A stretch of 64,000 nucleotides of DNA from NCBI RefSeq assembly GCF_040783535.2, contig NZ_JBFONW020000004.1, positions 124,001 through 188,000 of the forward strand, read 5' to 3'. This document shows, piece by piece, positions 35,088 through 43,279 of the stretch (its first letter is position 1; every line of letters starts with the position of its first letter). This DNA comes from Aestuariibius insulae (GTDB lineage Bacteria; Pseudomonadota; Alphaproteobacteria; Rhodobacterales; Rhodobacteraceae). The notes beneath the pieces were generated by a model. That model had not been told where the DNA came from, searched no databases, and was given only the letters and a program-made list of their open reading frames with translations. The position numbers and the translations under genes are program-made.

Positions 35088-35399
35088 ATGTCAGGACATT
35101 CCATGCATCCGCCTTTTTGGGTGGTCGACCCGCGTGTCGATCACCGGTCCGATCCCGCGTCTCGCGGGCGATCCATTGTCAAACGCACATCGCCAGAGGT
35201 TTTGGCGATCACGTCCTTCGAGCCGTCCGGTCACTTCCCACCGCATAGTTTGCTGGGCGGTCCGATCCCAGTTCACCGGGCGCAGCCCGAAAAAGATCCC
35301 ACGGCCGATCCGCGGTTCGAGCCTGTCGAACCCGGTGGTGTCTTGAAATGGATGCGCGACCGCTTCGACAGACGAAGCCGTGATGCGGTGAGAGTATGA
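35088..35399 (+). CDS. Small hypothetical protein, possibly part of a broken gene
   Basis: A 103-codon frame (MSGHSMHPPFWVVDPRVDH) has GC-biased third positions and ends in a basic amphipathic helix (GGVLKWMRDRFDRRSRDAV), which supports coding. The ATG at 35088 has only a weak AAAAG upstream, while the good ribosome binding site is 82 bp further up in a different frame. An overlapping frame is also open but Arg/Ser-rich. I do not recognise the family. The stop lies 17 bp before the end of the converging aspartate aminotransferase gene. Confidence 0.45.
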   Translation: MSGHSMHPPFWVVDPRVDHRSDPASRGRSIVKRTSPEVLAITSFEPSGHFPPHSLLGGPIPVHRAQPEKDPTADPRFEPVEPGGVLKWMRDRFDRRSRDAVRV

Positions 35400-35415
35400 A
35401 GTAGTCTGTGCGGCG

Positions 35416-36618
35416 TCAGGTCAGCGTCGCGCAGAAATCCTGTATTCGGGTGCAGGCTTCAGTCAACGCCTCGTCGGAGGTGGCGTAGCTGATCCGGAAG
35501 GCGGGCGAGAGGCCGAACGCCTCGCCAAAGACGACGGCGACGCCCTTTTCCTCAAGCAGGGCAGTTGCAAAGGTCGAATCGCTGTCAAGACGCGTCCCGC
35601 CTGCCGAGGTCTTGCCAATCAATCCTGCAATCGATGGGTAAACGTAGAACGCGCCTTCTGGGGTCGGCACACTGATCCCATCGATCTTCCGCAACATCGA
35701 CAGGACCAGATCGCGGCGCCGAGCGAAGGTACGGTTGTTCTCGGCGATGAATTCCTGCGTGCCATTAAGCGCCTCAACAGCAGCCCATTGCGAGATCGAA
35801 CAAGGGTTCGATGTCGACTGCGACTGTATTTTACGCATCGCCGAGATCAGCTTTTCCGGCCCGCCTGCATAGCCGATCCGCCAGCCGGTCATCGCGTAGG
35901 CCTTTGAGACACCGTTACAGGTCAGCGTGCGGTCCAGAATGCCGGGCTCGATCTGGGCAGGGGTCGCGAAAACGTAGTTATCGTAGGTAAGGTGCTCGTA
36001 CATGTCGTCAGTCATGACCCAAACATGCGGATACTTCATCAGAACGTCGGTCAGCCCCTTCACCTCATCGGCGGTGTATCCCGCACCCGTTGGATTGGAC
36101 GGCGAATTGAAGATGAACCATTTTGTCTTGTCAGTGATCGAAGCCTCGAGCTGATCGGGTGTGATCTTGAAGCCTTGATCGACACCGGCCTCAATGGTCA
36201 CAGGCATGCCACCAGCGAGTTTGACCATATCAGGATAGCTGACCCAATAGGGCGCTGGAATGACGACCTCGTCGCCCTCGTTCAGAGTGGCCATCAACGC
36301 GTTGTAGAGGATCTGCTTGCCGCCGGTGCCGACCGAGATTTGCGCGGGGGTATAGTTCAGCCCATTGTCGCGCTTGAATTTGGCGCAGATCGCCTCTTTC
36401 AGCTCGGGGATACCGTCGGCTGCGGTGTATTTCGTCTTGCCAGCGTCGATGGCAACCTTGGCGGCGTTCTTGATATTTTCGGGCGTGTCGAAGTCCGGTT
36501 CTCCAGCGCCGAGGCCGATCACGTCCCGGCCCGCGGCCTTGAGCTCTCGCGCCTTGTTCGTGACGGCAATCGTCGCTGACGGCTGAACGCGATCGAGTGT
36601 CGCGGAGAGAAAAGACAT
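35416..36618 (-). CDS. aatA: Aspartate aminotransferase, class I/II PLP enzyme
   Basis: It interconverts aspartate and 2-oxoglutarate with oxaloacetate and glutamate using pyridoxal phosphate. The protein has 400 residues from the ATG at 36618, which has GGAGG upstream; an upstream extension of 56 residues is not conserved. Visible motifs are GLGAGEPDFDTPENI, KYTAADGIPELKEAI, FNSPSNPTGAGYT and the PLP-lysine site GVSKAYAMTGWRIGY. This matches the 1-beta/AspC subgroup widespread in alphaproteobacteria. It diverges from the XRE-type regulator gene. Confidence 0.95.
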   Translation of the reverse strand: MSFLSATLDRVQPSATIAVTNKARELKAAGRDVIGLGAGEPDFDTPENIKNAAKVAIDAGKTKYTAADGIPELKEAICAKFKRDNGLNYTPAQISVGTGGKQILYNALMATLNEGDEVVIPAPYWVSYPDMVKLAGGMPVTIEAGVDQGFKITPDQLEASITDKTKWFIFNSPSNPTGAGYTADEVKGLTDVLMKYPHVWVMTDDMYEHLTYDNYVFATPAQIEPGILDRTLTCNGVSKAYAMTGWRIGYAGGPEKLISAMRKIQSQSTSNPCSISQWAAVEALNGTQEFIAENNRTFARRRDLVLSMLRKIDGISVPTPEGAFYVYPSIAGLIGKTSAGGTRLDSDSTFATALLEEKGVAVVFGEAFGLSPAFRISYATSDEALTEACTRIQDFCATLT

Positions 36619-36696
36619 GAGAGCCTCCGGGTTGGAATATGGGCCTCCCGCTGTCATAGGAGCGGGGACGTATGCACGCAAGACAGAGGATGCTTC

Positions 36697-37086
36697 ATGA
36701 CCGAAGTCGAGAGCTGGTACAGCGCCGAAGCAGCGACATTTGGCGACCGGGTCGCCGGAGCGCGCGAAGCAGCGGGTCTGGATCAACAGGAGTTGGCCAA
36801 ACGCTTGGGGATAAAGCTAAGCACCCTTCGAAATTGGGAAGAGGACCTCAACGAGCCCCGCGCCAATAAGCTCCAGATGCTCTCGGGTCTTTTAGGCGTG
36901 TCGTTGACTTGGCTGATGACTGGCAAGGGCGATGGGCTCGATGCGCCAGAGCAGGATGCGGTGGGGAGCGATATGAAGGACGTGCTTATTGAGATGCGCC
37001 AGCTCAAAACGGTGATCGACGGTGCATCCGATCAGCTTTCACGTCTGGAGAAACGGCTGCGCAAGCGCCTAGCAGAGCAAGGATGA
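36697..37086 (+). CDS. XRE-family helix-turn-helix regulator
   Basis: The 129-residue protein has an HTH_XRE domain at about 15-70 (RVAGAREAAGLDQQELAKRLGIKLSTLRNWEEDLNEP) and a C-terminal coiled coil (MRQLKTVIDGASDQLSRLEKRLRKRL) likely used for dimerisation. Its stop overlaps the start of sdhE by 4 bp, so the regulator and the flavin-assembly factor are translated together. Targets are not evident; autoregulation or the divergent aatA are possibilities. Confidence 0.88.
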   Translation: MTEVESWYSAEAATFGDRVAGAREAAGLDQQELAKRLGIKLSTLRNWEEDLNEPRANKLQMLSGLLGVSLTWLMTGKGDGLDAPEQDAVGSDMKDVLIEMRQLKTVIDGASDQLSRLEKRLRKRLAEQG

Positions 37087-37340
37087 GCGAGCCTCGAGAG
37101 ATTTGCATCCGGCGCCTGGCCATGAGGTCGATGCGACGCGGGATGAAAGAGATGGATTTGATCCTGTCGGCTTATGCCCAGAGCAGACTCAATACGATGG
37201 AGCCTGATAGGCTGTCCCTCTACGACGATATGCTCAACGAGAACGATCAGGACCTCTATCGTTGGATAACCGGACAGGAAGAGGCTCCAGAGACATATCG
37301 CCTCCTTGTCGCTGATATCCGACGCCATATGCTGAACTAA
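37083..37340 (+). CDS. sdhE: Succinate dehydrogenase flavinylation factor SdhE
   Basis: The 85-residue protein promotes covalent FAD attachment to SdhA. The hallmark RGxxE motif is present in MRRGMKEMD (about residues 18-26), followed by LSLYDDMLNENDQDLYRWITGQEEAP, which is diagnostic for the SdhE/Sdh5 family. The length is typical. It overlaps the XRE gene by 4 bp; the succinate dehydrogenase genes themselves are not in the window. Confidence 0.93.
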   Translation: MSEPREICIRRLAMRSMRRGMKEMDLILSAYAQSRLNTMEPDRLSLYDDMLNENDQDLYRWITGQEEAPETYRLLVADIRRHMLN

Positions 37341-37433
37341 GTCAAACTTTAGCAGCTTTTGATCACCGTTTAACTTATTGTTCGGGATTTCCCGTCATTT
37401 CTGGCTCAACCCGATAATGAGGAACAGCCGGAC

Positions 37434-37943
37434 ATGACCGTTCACACTGACCTTGAACCGACCCAGACCAGCGACCATTCGGCCGCCTTCATGACGAGCT
37501 ATCTCGAAGCCTTAGCGTTGGTAGAGCGTCTTCATCGACTTTTGCTCGACGTCATTAAAGATGAGTTCGAACGGGTCGGCGTTCTTGAAATCAATGCGGT
37601 TCAGGCCTTGTTGCTCTTCAATATAGGGGACAACGAGGTGACGGCGGGTGAGCTCAAGACACGCGGCTACTATCAGGGTAGCAACGTCAGCTATAATCTA
37701 AAGAAGCTGGTCGAAAGCGGCTACATGCATCACGAGCGATGCGAAATTGACCGGCGATCCGTCCGTGTGCGCCTTACGAATAAGGGGCGCATGATCCGCG
37801 ATGTCGTAGGGCGTCTCTTTGAGGGACATGCGGATGGCCTTCAAAGTAATGGTGTGCTTGGGATGCAGGGGATGGACGAAATCACGACAGCCCTGCGCCG
37901 TGTAGAGCGGTATTGGACCGATCAGATCCGCTATATCTACTGA
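37434..37943 (+). CDS. MarR/LdtR-type winged-helix regulator
   Basis: The 169-residue protein has the winged-helix core LEINAVQALLLFNIGDNEVTAGELK with recognition helix region GYYQGSNVSYNLKKLVESGYM and the wing CEIDRRSVRVRLTNKGRMI. This matches the LdtR branch of MarR regulators known from Rhizobiales, where it controls an L,D-transpeptidase gene. The target here is not shown by the sequence. An AT-rich 93-bp gap upstream (about 37341-37433) likely holds its promoter. The last codons overlap the end of the DUF1194 gene on the other strand by 7 bp. Confidence 0.87.
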   Translation: MTVHTDLEPTQTSDHSAAFMTSYLEALALVERLHRLLLDVIKDEFERVGVLEINAVQALLLFNIGDNEVTAGELKTRGYYQGSNVSYNLKKLVESGYMHHERCEIDRRSVRVRLTNKGRMIRDVVGRLFEGHADGLQSNGVLGMQGMDEITTALRRVERYWTDQIRYIY

Positions 37944-38722
37944 GCCAGCCGAGGAGCGGACAGACTGGCCGAACCGACAGTGAGACTGGTCAGCTCTCTT
38001 AACAACTTGCGTCGCATGGCACGCTCGTAGTCCTCAAAGCCATTAGCGATCTCGATGAAGGACAGATCGCCTCTGACGACATTCGTTTCAAAATAGACCT
38101 CAAGCTCGTCGGTCTGCTCCCGGATTCTACGGCCGATTGGAGCTGGGGTCGTTTTGATAACAAGCCCATTCACCGTAATAGCCGGATCAAGATCAACATC
38201 CTGCGGACGGGGGCCGGTGTTCGAGACGCCGTCGCCCGAGATATCGAGTGTCAATTGCCAGCAGGGCTGTGATGTAAGGAGCTCCCCTCCATGCAGCATC
38301 GCCTGACCGAGAGCGGTTGAAGGATTGGCCGCCACTCGCGGTGCAGTTTCAATCCGCTGGATAAGTTGATCCAAAGCTGCGTCGCTATCGACCTGGAGCC
38401 AGTCCGAAATTGTCTGTTGGTCGCCAGGGCCAGACCATTCGAAGACCGAAAATCTTACGGGATTTTCGATATCTTTTAACAAAACAGCGCGGACATCATC
38501 TGAATTCAGCGCAGCCGCGAGACCACGGCGCTGGAGGGAATGCTCTGCCTGATCCACAGATCCTGATATATCAAGAGCGAGAACGAGCGCTTGTCGACAG
38601 CCTGCTTCGGCCAAAGAGCCAAGAGACAGAGCCGTCAATCCCAAACAAATGGCCACCCCCATACGGCGGTTTCGAGTTTGCCTGACGCATCGTGAAAGAG
38701 TGTCGGTCCGCGAGACCGTCAT
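37937..38722 (-). CDS. DUF1194 exported von Willebrand-type protein
   Basis: The protein has 261 residues from the ATG at 38722, which has AAAGG upstream. After a basic N-terminus there is a signal segment (MGVAICLGLTALSLGSLAEA), then the DUF1194 pattern ALVLALDISGSVDQAEHSLQRRGLAAAL with an intact metal-site DISGS, NPVRFSVFEWSG, and LTLDISGDGVSNTG. It probably acts in the periplasm; the family role is unknown. The gene converges on and overlaps the MarR gene by 7 bp, and follows gloA on the same strand. Confidence 0.88.
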   Translation of the reverse strand: MTVSRTDTLSRCVRQTRNRRMGVAICLGLTALSLGSLAEAGCRQALVLALDISGSVDQAEHSLQRRGLAAALNSDDVRAVLLKDIENPVRFSVFEWSGPGDQQTISDWLQVDSDAALDQLIQRIETAPRVAANPSTALGQAMLHGGELLTSQPCWQLTLDISGDGVSNTGPRPQDVDLDPAITVNGLVIKTTPAPIGRRIREQTDELEVYFETNVVRGDLSFIEIANGFEDYERAMRRKLLRELTSLTVGSASLSAPRLAQ

Positions 38723-38760
38723 CCCGTCGCCTTTCAATAGATACTGCGCGGTCTGCAAGC

Positions 38761-39189
38761 TTACCAGTGGCCTGTATTTTGCATGCTCGCCCAAGGCTCT
38801 TCCTTTGGTAAAGCGTCACCCTCTTGAAGGAGTTCGATTGATATATTGTCAGGCGACCGCACAAAGGCCATGTGACCATCACGCGGAGGACGGTTGATCG
38901 TCACGCCATTTTCCTGAAGCTTGGTGCACATATCGTAGATATTGTCGACGCGATAAGCGAGATGCCCAAAATGTCGGCTGTCATCGGGAAGGGCATCGTC
39001 ACCATCCCAATTATAAGTCAGCTCAACCGGACATTCCTCCTGTCCCGGAGGCGCCATGAAGACTAGGGTGAAACGTCCGCCGTCATTCTCCATTCTCCGC
39101 GTTTCCTTGAGGCCAAGAAGCTCATAGAACGCCATCGATTTCTCCAAATCCTTTACGCGGACCATGGTGTGAAGGTATTTCAGTGGCAT
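38761..39189 (-). CDS. gloA: Lactoylglutathione lyase (glyoxalase I)
   Basis: This 142-residue metalloenzyme of the VOC superfamily converts the methylglyoxal-glutathione hemithioacetal to S-lactoylglutathione. The family ligands are all in place: H7 (KYLHTMVRV), a Glu in CPVELTYNW, H74 (FGHLAYRV) and a Glu in ISIELLQ. The YNWD and GRFTLVFM segments are typical of GloA. It lies 38 bp upstream of the DUF1194 gene. Confidence 0.95.
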   Translation of the reverse strand: MPLKYLHTMVRVKDLEKSMAFYELLGLKETRRMENDGGRFTLVFMAPPGQEECPVELTYNWDGDDALPDDSRHFGHLAYRVDNIYDMCTKLQENGVTINRPPRDGHMAFVRSPDNISIELLQEGDALPKEEPWASMQNTGHW

Positions 39190-39337
39190 GATGAGATCTC
39201 CCTCTGTTCGATCATCTCACTAACTTGTCTTTCTCGTATCTACCAGACGCTCCGTTGCGGCACCAAATATTGAGGTCGCACGACGTCTTTTCGCCAGATA
39301 GGGTGGCGAGGCGAGTCGAAGAGTGGAAGGATCAAAC

Positions 39338-40255
39338 ATGGCCGTCACACAGAGCCAGCAGGATGAGATAGACGCTTTACGCAATGCTCCTCGCTCGACG
39401 CTCCGGGCCGTCAGTGAGGGGATGGAAGCGCATCTCTACAAAGCCCATTCGGTTCTAGATCATGGCTTCGTTCGCGTTATCGATTACATGGGCGATGATG
39501 CCGCCATCTGTCAGGCCGCACGCGTTTCTTACGGCAAAGGGACTAAGTCGGTTCAGAACGATGAGGGGCTGATCCGCTATCTGATGAGACACTGGCATTC
39601 GACACCGTTCGAGATGTGCGAAGTTAAGCTTCACGTCAAACTGCCGGTCTTCGTTGCCCGGCAGTGGATCCGGCATCGGACTGCAAATGTGAACGAGTAT
39701 TCCGCGCGCTATTCGATCCTTGATCGCGAGTTCTACATTCCGCAGCCAGACGCGCTTGCGGCGCAATCGACCTCGAACAATCAGGGACGCGGAGAGACCC
39801 TTGAGGGAGATGAGGCGGAACGCGTTCTCGAGATCCTGAAATCCGACTCCGGTCGGGCCTACGACCACTACGAAGAGATGCTGGGCCAAGAGGGACAAAA
39901 GGGGCTGGCCCGGGAACTCGCGCGCATGAACCTACCCGCGAATATCTACACGCAATGGTACTGGAAGGTCGATCTGCATAACCTCTTCCATTTCCTGAGG
40001 CTTCGAGCAGATGCCCATGCGCAAATGGAGATTCGGGTCTATGCGGAGGTGATCTGCGATATTGTGCGCGATTGGGTCCCCGCGGCCTATTCTGCTTTTG
40101 AGGATTACAGACTTGGCGGCGCTCAGTTCTCGGCAAGCGGTCTCGCCGTTCTCAAGCGTATGCTCGCTGGAGAAGATGTCAGCCAAGACAACTCTGGTCT
40201 TTCGAAAGGGGAATGGAGGGAATTTCAAGCCGCTATCGGATCGGCCGATCCCTAA
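39338..40255 (+). CDS. thyX: FAD-dependent thymidylate synthase ThyX
   Basis: It makes dTMP using methylene-tetrahydrofolate and reduced flavin. The 305 residues carry the ThyX signature RHRTANVNEYSAR at 112-124, with YLMRHWHSTPFEMCEVKLHV before it and LHNLFHFLRLRADAHAQMEIR in the C-terminal half. The ATG at 39338 has GGAAGGA upstream; an in-frame GTG at 39323 is less likely. It stands alone, with the rest of nucleotide metabolism elsewhere. Confidence 0.96.
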   Translation: MAVTQSQQDEIDALRNAPRSTLRAVSEGMEAHLYKAHSVLDHGFVRVIDYMGDDAAICQAARVSYGKGTKSVQNDEGLIRYLMRHWHSTPFEMCEVKLHVKLPVFVARQWIRHRTANVNEYSARYSILDREFYIPQPDALAAQSTSNNQGRGETLEGDEAERVLEILKSDSGRAYDHYEEMLGQEGQKGLARELARMNLPANIYTQWYWKVDLHNLFHFLRLRADAHAQMEIRVYAEVICDIVRDWVPAAYSAFEDYRLGGAQFSASGLAVLKRMLAGEDVSQDNSGLSKGEWREFQAAIGSADP

Positions 40256-40295
40256 TGGACCGGCCATATCCATCATCTAGTTGGCCCCAGTGCGA

Positions 40296-40502
40296 CTAGA
40301 GCGCCTTCAGGTTACCCGCCATTTGCCGGCCATCGCGGCCTTCTTCGAGGTCAAATTCAATCTTCTGATCATCGGCAAGACCGGTCATTCCGGATCTTTC
40401 GACGGCCGAGATATGGACAAATACGTCCTTTCCGCCGTCATCCGGGGCAATGAAGCCGTAACCTTTGGTTGTGTTGAACCATTTCACGGTGCCAGTGGGC
40501 AT
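40296..40502 (-). CDS. cspA: Cold shock protein, CspA family
   Basis: This 68-residue single-stranded nucleic-acid binding protein has the RNP1 motif KGYGFIAP and RNP2 motif DVFVHIS. The ATG at 40502 has GGAG upstream; the open frame extends further up but without conservation. The 5' region contains a perfect 14-bp palindrome CCCTCGCGCGAGGG (40559-40572) that could be an operator or part of a structured leader. It is monocistronic. Confidence 0.93.
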   Translation of the reverse strand: MPTGTVKWFNTTKGYGFIAPDDGGKDVFVHISAVERSGMTGLADDQKIEFDLEEGRDGRQMAGNLKAL

Positions 40503-40676
40503 CTCCGTCTCTCCTCTCGTCGTGTCCAAGGTCGGACCCAGGTGCCAATCGTCCGGCGCCCTCGCGCGAGGGGACGTCACTTCGGCTTCTACTCAACGAT
40601 AGCGTGATTCTGGGAATTTCAAACCGTCAGGATAGGGTGAACAGGAGATCGGTGGCCGTCTGCCGATTCCGAGGCC

Positions 40677-41192
40677 TCAGCGCCTGAAGAGAAGGCGATC
40701 TAAGGACAGCGGACCTGCGCCAAGAAAGAGCGGAATAGAGAACAGAGCTATCCACAGCGCTCTTTGATCGGCCAGTGCGGCGTCCGGTAATCTGTCAAAC
40801 CACAGACCGATCGTGCTAGAATCGGCACCATGCCCTAAGATGTCAGTTGCGGTTTGCACCAAGACGAAGCCGATCATACCCACGGCTGCCAGACGTGTCA
40901 GAAGGCCGATAAGAAGCAGAACGGGTAACACAAACTCCGCCATCGTTCCCGCCCAGACGATCGCTGTCTGGACAGGGGAAAGCTGAGAAGGATCGAACCC
41001 GGCGGCTTCCATGGCGCGCGGGAAGATCTGTGCATAGGCTCCAAGGCTCAACGAAGTGCCATCCAACTTGGTTAAGGCTGAGTTCCAAAAGTAAAAGAAG
41101 AGGACGCCTGCAAAAATCACGCGCGCCAGGGTTGGCAGGATCGTAAAGGCAGCGCGATCGAGGCTATCGACCGTGCGGTAGAGGGTATTCAT
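40677..41192 (-). CDS. DoxX-family membrane protein of the bufferin operon
   Basis: The 171-residue inner-membrane protein has about four hydrophobic helices (VIFAGVLFFYFWN, AEFVLPVLLLIGLLTRLAAVGMIGFVLVQTATDIL, IALFSIPLFLGAG). The DoxX pattern is clear. The ATG overlaps the end of the DUF2063 gene by 4 bp. DoxX proteins are regular partners of DUF2282/DUF692/DUF2063 gene sets (gigT in gold-induced gig operons). It probably supports export, redox or membrane steps of that system. Confidence 0.88.
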   Translation of the reverse strand: MNTLYRTVDSLDRAAFTILPTLARVIFAGVLFFYFWNSALTKLDGTSLSLGAYAQIFPRAMEAAGFDPSQLSPVQTAIVWAGTMAEFVLPVLLLIGLLTRLAAVGMIGFVLVQTATDILGHGADSSTIGLWFDRLPDAALADQRALWIALFSIPLFLGAGPLSLDRLLFRR

Positions 41193-41911
41193 GGGTTGGC
41201 CTTTCGATGGAGATCTATGATTGTGCCTTGCCCGAGAAGAAGACCAAGCACAGATGTAAGATCTGCGCCGGGATGGCTCGAAAGGGAAGCGCCTAGCGTC
41301 TGCTGATCCGCAATCGCCTCAAGCAGCCCCACATTTGCGGGATCGACGACGGTCATGACCGGATCGTATTTTGAACGGGTGATGAGCACAGTCTCGGCTC
41401 TCATCTTAGGCCTGAGGCTCTTGTCGGTCTGAGCCTTGTAGATACCATGGATCGGCCAATTGGATCGGATGGTCCTGGATGCCGGTGCAAGGACAAGACA
41501 GGTGCCGAGCAGCTCATCTTCGGTCAGATCCGTCAATCTCGCCGGTTGGATAGGGCGCGCATCGGCTGCGTGGTAGCTTTCGCGAAGCGCCTGTTCGAGC
41601 CTTGCGATATCTGGAAGATAGGGCAGGTCCTTAGCGGGAGGAAAGCTATCCAAAAAGGCTGGCAATTCCCCCCCATAGAGCGCAAGACGAGGGTCCTGTG
41701 GAAGATGTCCGCGAAGGAATATCCCAGCCATCGCCTTGAAGAACTCGTCACCGACAAGAGTTCGGACGGTCGGAAAGGCGGCTTCCAGCGCTCCGGTCAA
41801 CGAGACCGCGACATTATTTCGGTAGATATCAAAACGATTTCGGGTGGCTTTTGAGATATCGTCCGGAGGCGATGCGTCCGGGCGTAAAAGAGCGGCTGTA
41901 AAAGGTGTCAT
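41189..41911 (-). CDS. bufC: DUF2063 partner protein of the DUF692 oxidase
   Basis: The 240-residue protein starts at 41911 (MTPFTAALLRPD); the ATG overlaps the TGA of bufB in an ATGA. It has the DUF2063 N-terminal domain (RFDIYRNNVAVSLTGALEAAFPTVRTLVGDEFFKAMAGIFLRGH, with the DIYRNN motif) and LPYLPDIARLEQALRESYHA. Such proteins bind the precursor peptide leader and present it to the DUF692 oxidase. A longer upstream frame runs through bufB and is not used. Confidence 0.9.
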   Translation of the reverse strand: MTPFTAALLRPDASPPDDISKATRNRFDIYRNNVAVSLTGALEAAFPTVRTLVGDEFFKAMAGIFLRGHLPQDPRLALYGGELPAFLDSFPPAKDLPYLPDIARLEQALRESYHAADARPIQPARLTDLTEDELLGTCLVLAPASRTIRSNWPIHGIYKAQTDKSLRPKMRAETVLITRSKYDPVMTVVDPANVGLLEAIADQQTLGASLSSHPGADLTSVLGLLLGQGTIIDLHRKANP

Positions 41912-42747
41912 CCGGCCAGCGCAAGCTGAGCACGGGCCGCTTCGTCGCGTAGGACGGGGAAGGGCGGGACATCGGTATCCCATTCAACAAGCAGCGGTGC
42001 CGGACCGGTTTGGGACAGCGTATACGCTAAAAGATCCCACACGGGATCAGCTACGGATTTTGCATGACTGTCGATCAAAAGACGACTGCTGCCTTGATCC
42101 TCTTCGTCATGCCCTCCGAGATGGATTTCTCCCACAGCATCGGTGGGAAAGGCGTCAATATATGCTTGAGGTTCAGTCTCGAGGTTGGTGGCGGAGATGA
42201 AGACGTTATTCACATCAAGCAACAGGCCGCAGCCGGTCCGGGTCGTCAGCTCGCTTAGAAACTCAGTTTCGGTCATCGTCGAGGTGTCAAAGGACAGGTA
42301 GCTGGAGGGGTTCTCGAGAAGCATCTGGCGACCGAGTGTATCCTGCACTTGCGCGATGTGACCAGCGACCCGGCTCAAGGATACCTTGTCGTAGGGAAGA
42401 GGCAGCAGGTCGTTCAAATAGCCGGTATCGTGGGTCGACCAGGCGAGGTGTTCCGAGAAGCTTGCCGGGGAGAGCCAGTCGCAAAGATATTTGAGCCGGG
42501 CCAGATGATCGGGATCGAGCTGGCGCTCGCCGCCGATGGAAAGGCCGACGCCATGGACTGAGATCGGAAAGTGCGCGCTGAGCTCGCGGAGCTGCGCCAG
42601 GGGTCGACCACCATCGCCCATATAGTTTTCAGCATGAATCTCAAGCCAGGCCACAGGACCCGGATCGTCCAGAAGGTCCTGAAAATGCTGGGATTTAAAG
42701 CCAATTCCGGGCTGGTTTGGCAAGGTTCTGTCAGTGGTGTCCAGCAT
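41908..42747 (-). CDS. bufB: DUF692 multinuclear non-heme iron oxidase, BufB/MbnB type
   Basis: The 279-residue TIM-barrel enzyme belongs to the MNIO (DUF692) family, which modifies cysteines in precursor peptides (MbnB in methanobactin, BufB in bufferins). The conserved metal-site segments are present: IHAENYMGD, VHGVGLSIGG, SEHLAWS, LENPSSYL, LLDVNNVFIS, EIHLGGHDEED and LVEWDTD. It lies between the four-Cys precursor gene (57 bp upstream) and bufC (ATGA overlap). Confidence 0.94.
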   Translation of the reverse strand: MLDTTDRTLPNQPGIGFKSQHFQDLLDDPGPVAWLEIHAENYMGDGGRPLAQLRELSAHFPISVHGVGLSIGGERQLDPDHLARLKYLCDWLSPASFSEHLAWSTHDTGYLNDLLPLPYDKVSLSRVAGHIAQVQDTLGRQMLLENPSSYLSFDTSTMTETEFLSELTTRTGCGLLLDVNNVFISATNLETEPQAYIDAFPTDAVGEIHLGGHDEEDQGSSRLLIDSHAKSVADPVWDLLAYTLSQTGPAPLLVEWDTDVPPFPVLRDEAARAQLALAG

Positions 42748-42804
42748 TCAACCAGCTTTCGGTTGGGAAGGCGCCCGCTCAAGGATCTGGCGGGCGCGCG
42801 AGGT

Positions 42805-43107
42805 TTATGCAGGCAGATCGCGGTCGAGCTCTTCGAGAGACCCAGCCCGTTCGGAGCCATCGGCCATAGTTGGAAGTTCAATCTCGCTGCAGGTACCTGC
42901 GGGAACGAGTGTCCAGGCATTGCCTTGATAGTCGACGGTCGACGTGCCGGCGCAGGTCGTTCCGGGACCGGCGGCGCAGTCATTTTCGCCGGCGAGGGAC
43001 ACACCGTAGCACTTCTCGTTCGCTTGGGCGTTGGCGGTTTGGGCGAGGCCGGATACGGCTGTAGCGACGGCGGAGGCGATGGCGAACGTCTTGATCGTGG
43101 TGGACAT
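42805..43107 (-). CDS. bufA: Bufferin-type precursor peptide, DUF2282
   Basis: The 100-residue precursor has a Sec-type signal peptide (1-28, TFAIASAVATAVSGLAQTANA) and a core with four cysteines: C33 in KCYGVS, C44 in NDCAAG, C52 in TTCAGT and C73 in AGTCSEI. This KCYGV...NDC...CAGTS...G.AW..VP.GTC pattern is the DUF2282 hallmark. In described bufferins two of the cysteines become copper-binding thiooxazoles. The start at 43107 has AAAGG upstream and gives the signal peptide its normal position. The acidic 20-residue tail (GSLEELDRDLPA) is unremarkable. Confidence 0.92.
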   Translation of the reverse strand: MSTTIKTFAIASAVATAVSGLAQTANAQANEKCYGVSLAGENDCAAGPGTTCAGTSTVDYQGNAWTLVPAGTCSEIELPTMADGSERAGSLEELDRDLPA

Positions 43108-43279
43108 GGAGCGACCTTTCTTATGTCGTATCGAACTGTGGTCTGCCCGCGGGATGCGGGGACGTTCGCAGGATAGAACCGCAGACCTTGCCCTGCCCAT
43201 TCACGAGCGCGTCAATCACGCAGCCGTCAACGCCTGTCACGGCTCGCAAGGATCCGGTTACAGCGAGAACCAGTCAGAT

